From: DYRG01 sp041161065
GTDB lineage: Bacteria > Pseudomonadota > Gammaproteobacteria > Beggiatoales > Beggiatoaceae
Length of the DNA stretch: 64,000 nucleotides
Direction of reading: 5' to 3'
Assembly (NCBI GenBank): GCA_041161065.1
Contig: JBEAVE010000020.1
Coordinates: 17,447 to 81,446 of the forward strand
Below, piece by piece: positions 61,813 through 64,000 of this stretch. Both the position numbers and the translations under genes were made by a program. How positions within the stretch are numbered: position 1 is the first letter of the stretch; every line of letters begins with the position of its first letter. Below the pieces are notes generated by a model, which saw only the letters and a program-made list of their open reading frames with translations, did no database searches and had not been told where the DNA came from.

Positions 61813-62559
61813 ATGAAGAATTTTTCTGAACCGACAATCTCTGATATAAAAACATCCTCTGTTATATTTTTTGATCGTGATTTCAAAGATGAGTGCTTGA
61901 GATTTTGCAGAACAAGAGAAATATCAGTGCTACCAGACATTAACGATCATACAAAGTGTTACATACTAAATGATCAGGATTTCGAGCAAAAAAATATAAC
62001 AGCAGACGAGTTGATAGATGATTCAATCCCTATATTCTCAGACATAATAATTAAGAAATTTTACAACTCAGACATTCTATTCACCAAAAATTTATCAGGT
62101 CACATATCTGGCGTTATTCACTTCTGTGACTACAATAAATCAATTGTAAACTCATATTTGTATCAACAATTCAGATTATTAGAACAAAGCATAAGAGATT
62201 TACTCGTGATACATAAAAAATGCAATAATGATCTATTAAAGTTTATATCAGCACAAACAAATAGAAGACTATCTAGCAGACAAAAAAATAATACGCAAAT
62301 TCCATTTTCCGAGTTTAATCTATCTGACCTAATTTTATTTGCCGCCAACGAAAAGATTATAAGCATTCCATATAAAATAAAAGATATACGAAATGACGTT
62401 ATGCACATGAAAGATTTGGTTAAGCGTAAAGACTTTACAAACAATGATCTCGCTTATGATAAATCTTCTTTTTTCAATTTTCTCGATCAAATCAAGAACA
62501 GTGACATGGCATTTATGCGCATTAATAACAAAATCTCATTAAAAAGCATGAGTTCTTAA
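61813..62559 (+). CDS. CBS-like and HEPN-like protein, 5' end probably frameshifted
   Basis: This 248-residue protein shows a CBS-pair-like first half (ISVLPDIND and GHISGVIHFCDYN, residues 37-107). A helical second half follows and carries the HEPN motif RNDVMH at residues 193-198 (R-x4-H, with the polar residue after Arg). HEPN domains are often RNases of toxins and defence systems. The 23 codons upstream of this ATG have no stop and read like protein (ending NRPIPLLQNI). An ATG at 61743, overlapping the previous stop, is one base out of frame, so the true start was probably there. Many ATA and AGA codons mark recent transfer. Confidence 0.55.
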   Translation: MKNFSEPTISDIKTSSVIFFDRDFKDECLRFCRTREISVLPDINDHTKCYILNDQDFEQKNITADELIDDSIPIFSDIIIKKFYNSDILFTKNLSGHISGVIHFCDYNKSIVNSYLYQQFRLLEQSIRDLLVIHKKCNNDLLKFISAQTNRRLSSRQKNNTQIPFSEFNLSDLILFAANEKIISIPYKIKDIRNDVMHMKDLVKRKDFTNNDLAYDKSSFFNFLDQIKNSDMAFMRINNKISLKSMSS

Positions 62560-62569
62560 ACATCGTTCG

Positions 62570-62591
62570 CTCCCACGCGCCTGCGTGGGAG
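62570..62591. repeat. Hairpin repeat CTCCCACGC/GCGTGGGAG
   Basis: CTCCCACGC (62570-62578) and GCGTGGGAG (62583-62591) are exact complements with a 4-base loop, and flanking CG/CG pairs extend it with a bulge. This resembles a short dispersed repeat known in many proteobacteria. It lies just after the CBS-HEPN stop and could also end its transcript. Confidence 0.6.
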
Positions 62592-62626
62592 GAGCGCAGT
62601 TCTTTTGAACTTTACCCTTCCAATTC

Positions 62627-62659
62627 AAACCTGACAGGTTTTCGAAACCTGTCAGGTTT
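62627..62659. repeat. Perfect hairpin repeat AAACCTGACAGGTTT
   Basis: AAACCTGACAGGTTT (62627-62641) and AAACCTGTCAGGTTT (62645-62659) are perfect reverse complements with a three-base loop TCG. Stem of 15 pairs. This type of repeat is dispersed in some Beggiatoa-like and cyanobacterial genomes, as I recall. Confidence 0.65.
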
Positions 62660-62672
62660 AAACCATAGCAAA

Positions 62673-62777
62673 GTAGGGTGCGTTAGGCACATCTTTTTGT
62701 GCCGTAACGCACCAATAAATCACACTATCTCTTTGATTTAATTGTAATATTTTTGGTGCAATTACATTGCACCCTAC
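62673..62777. repeat. 105-bp repeat with GTAGGGTGC/GCACCCTAC ends, left copy
   Basis: Terminal repeats GTAGGGTGC and GCACCCTAC (62769-62777) are inverted. The copy at 63538-63642 has the same length and differs at about four positions. Inner pairs TGCGTTA/TAACGCA form a second hairpin. It resembles a MITE. It lies upstream of the vapB-like gene. Confidence 0.75.
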
Positions 62778-62888
62778 ATTGAAAAATGATAAAGGAAAAT
62801 CTTCAAAACAACCCTTTAGAAGAAAACACATTTCCTGTTCGCTCGATTTTTTTGAAACATAGATAAAGTAAAATACTTAGGAAAGTTT

Positions 62889-63113
62889 ATGAAACTAGAA
62901 GCAATTATTAATGAACAAGGGGTTTTAACAACCCACTTTCCAAAATCTTTATGGGGAAAGAAGGTGCTTATTTCTGTTCAACAGATTCATGAAAAACCCG
63001 TAAAAACAGAAAATATTTTAGATGTCTTTGCGGAAGCAGATAAACTCACTTTTCATCGTCGTTCTCATGAAGAAATCTTAGAAGAACTTCACATTTTGAG
63101 AGCTAATAAATGA
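62889..63113 (+). CDS. VapB-type antitoxin
   Basis: A 74-residue antitoxin. The N-terminal beta strands (EAIINEQGVLTTHFPKSLWGKKVLISV) resemble swapped-hairpin DNA-binding antitoxins (DUF104/AbrB-like), and the tail (SHEEILEELHILRANK) would bind the toxin. It overlaps the vapC gene by four bases (ATGA), as in most vapBC operons. TAGGAAAG precedes the ATG. The left 105-bp repeat lies 111 bases upstream. Confidence 0.75.
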   Translation: MKLEAIINEQGVLTTHFPKSLWGKKVLISVQQIHEKPVKTENILDVFAEADKLTFHRRSHEEILEELHILRANK

Positions 63114-63523
63114 AATTAGCTTACATCGATTCATCAATTTGGATAACTCGCGTTGAAGGTTCAGCTAATTATCGACAAATATTAGATAGCAAATTAACGA
63201 GCTTATTGCAAGAGGGTTGGCAATTTTGTGTGTCAGATGCGGTATTGCTCGAAGTTTTAGCAAAACCCTATAAACAAAATCACACTGAATTGATTTCAAT
63301 TTATCGTAAAATTTTTGAGAAAGTAAAGCGTTTAAAAACACCCTCAGATATATTTGTAAATGCTTTATTATTTATTCAAACAGAACAACTTAATGCAATG
63401 GATGCCGTTCATGTTGCGATTGCTTTACATCATCATTGTCAATGTATGGTTTCTACAGATAAACACTTCCGTGATTTGAAAGCAATTCAACCGATTTGGA
63501 TTGATTTACTCGCTGTTCCATAA
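63110..63523 (+). CDS. VapC-type PIN-domain ribonuclease toxin
   Basis: A 137-residue PIN-domain protein. Acidic residues expected for metal binding are in YIDSSIW (Asp6), LLEVL (Glu), MDAVHVA (Asp) and STDKHF (Asp). Known VapC toxins cut tRNA or rRNA and are held inactive by VapB. The 4-base overlap with the antitoxin gene is typical. The right 105-bp repeat starts 14 bases after the stop. Confidence 0.8.
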   Translation: MKLAYIDSSIWITRVEGSANYRQILDSKLTSLLQEGWQFCVSDAVLLEVLAKPYKQNHTELISIYRKIFEKVKRLKTPSDIFVNALLFIQTEQLNAMDAVHVAIALHHHCQCMVSTDKHFRDLKAIQPIWIDLLAVP

Positions 63524-63537
63524 AATAAGCTTTCTCT

Positions 63538-63642
63538 GTAGGGTGCGTTAGGGACATCTTTTTGTGCCGTAACGCACCAATAAATCACACCATCTCTTTG
63601 ATTTAATTGTAATATTTTTGGTGCAATTGTATTGCACCCTAC
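63538..63642. repeat. 105-bp repeat, right copy
   Basis: Near-identical to 62673-62777: same length, same GTAGGGTGC and GCACCCTAC ends, about four base changes by eye. The two copies flank the vapBC module. Similarity goes on for about 15-20 bases past the right end (ATGATAAAGGAAA), which supplies the ribosome site of the next small ORF. Confidence 0.75.
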
Positions 63643-63671
63643 ATTGGAAAAAATGATAAAGGAAACCTCAA

Positions 63672-63776
63672 ATGAATCCTGTTCAAACTGATGAGCAATT
63701 ATTAAGCTCTATTCGACAAATAAGTGGTTTAAAAACCTCTCAAAAAATCATTCACTTGGCTTTACAACAATTTTAG
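63672..63776 (+). pseudogene. Truncated VapB-like antitoxin, cut by the IS1-like element
   Basis: A 34-residue frame. The part LLSSIRQISGLKTSQKIIHLAL matches the N-terminal pattern of VapB antitoxins (ALRLSGLKTKREVVELAL). Its stop codon directly abuts the first base of the IS1-like terminal repeat (63777), so it is probably a gene interrupted by the insertion. AAAGGAAAC precedes the ATG. The missing 3' part and a vapC partner might lie beyond the element, outside the window. Confidence 0.6.
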
Positions 63777-64000
63777 GGTGGTGATCAAATTAGGATGATA
63801 TGATATAATAAGTTTTTAAGAAACACTAGAGGAAACAAAAGAGATGGTTTGTCCAAGATGTGCTTCATATTATGTTGTGAAAAATGGAATAAGTTTATCA
63901 CAAAAACAAAAATACAAATGTAGAGATTGTAATAAACAATTTGTGTTAAATCCAGAGAAATATATAAGTGAAGAAAAGAAAGCGATTATAGATAAGTTAC
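63777..64000 (+). mobile_element. IS1-family insertion sequence, left end, continues past the window
   Basis: The left terminal repeat GGTGGTGATCAAAT (63777-63790) matches the MITE ends at 24195 with one difference, and about 20 of 25 bases match the whole left end. An InsA-like gene starts 67 bases in. The right end is outside the window. Target-site duplication cannot be checked. Confidence 0.7.
63844..64000 (+). CDS. IS1-family InsA-like transposase N-terminus, 3' truncated by the window
   Basis: The first 52 residues, with the zinc-ribbon CPRC near residue 3 and CRDC near residue 27, as in IS1 InsA. It binds the terminal repeats; the catalytic InsB part would follow. GAGG and an A-rich stretch lie before the ATG at 63844. 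The frame is open at base 64000. Confidence 0.75.
   Translation, partial: MVCPRCASYYVVKNGISLSQKQKYKCRDCNKQFVLNPEKYISEEKKAIIDKL

Noticed and set aside
1..64000. CRISPR array
   Set aside because: No set of regularly spaced direct repeats was found; only the single repeat-like leader at 49542-49573.

Overview
This window is an AT-rich bacterial chromosome segment that fits a gammaproteobacterium. The evidence is the gene set and order: hslVU, cnoX, msbA, rmlA, bioB, nadB, typA, htpG, hrpA and ilvD. Nitrous-oxide reductase accessory genes, many c-di-GMP and two-component proteins, IS1-like mobile DNA and toxin-antitoxin modules would suit a sulfur-oxidising Thiotrichales/Beggiatoaceae-like organism. 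That placement is inference; no 16S rRNA or sulfur-oxidation gene is in the window.

Bases 1-8.3 kb hold the end of a nos cluster (nosF-nosL-nosY), a glycosyltransferase, a STAS/SpoIIAA-like protein, a redoxin, msbA, rmlA and pyk. From 8.4 to 13.2 kb come a small PLA2-like pair, hslV and hslU separated by an antitoxin-like ORF, a PilZ protein, and cnoX plus a rhodanese behind a strong sigma-32-type promoter. From 13.2 to 24.2 kb are a secreted collar-domain protein, a DUF294/exonuclease/YbdD operon, two solute-binding proteins (one paired with a chemoreceptor), a metallo-beta-lactamase protein, an NDUFA9-like epimerase, and an RNase A-like/CdiI-like toxin-immunity pair. Bases 24.2-31 kb hold a MITE, rnpB with its promoter, gap, nadB, a degP-type protease and a three-gene operon ending in a stand-alone Cas6/Cmx6-like protein.

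Bases 31-45.6 kb contain bioB, a retropepsin-like protease, a cache-type histidine kinase, tsaC, purE, a secreted protein with an internal 90-residue duplication, a SIR2-like gene with a Cys-rich partner, a CHASE-PAS-GGDEF diguanylate cyclase, a TauE/SafE permease, and a methyltransferase operon reading from typA. Bases 45.6-61.3 kb hold typA, htpG (sigma-32-type promoter), tRNA-Ser(GGA) with a CRISPR-repeat-like leader, the SRP RNA gene ffs, ilvD, a hybrid histidine kinase, hrpA and a Sel1-repeat protein.

The last 2.7 kb (61.3-64 kb) is an accessory island. It has a translationally coupled pair whose second gene is a CBS-HEPN protein with an apparent 5' frameshift, two perfect or near-perfect hairpin repeats, a vapBC-type module between two almost identical 105-bp repeats, and a VapB-like antitoxin gene cut by an IS1-family element. 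The ends of that element match three MITE-like copies elsewhere in the window.

The least ordinary items are the solo Cas6-like operon, the CRISPR-repeat-like leader of tRNA-Ser, the RNase A-like/CdiI pair with lost catalytic residues, and the CBS-HEPN module. All functional calls come from motif recognition; no database search was run.
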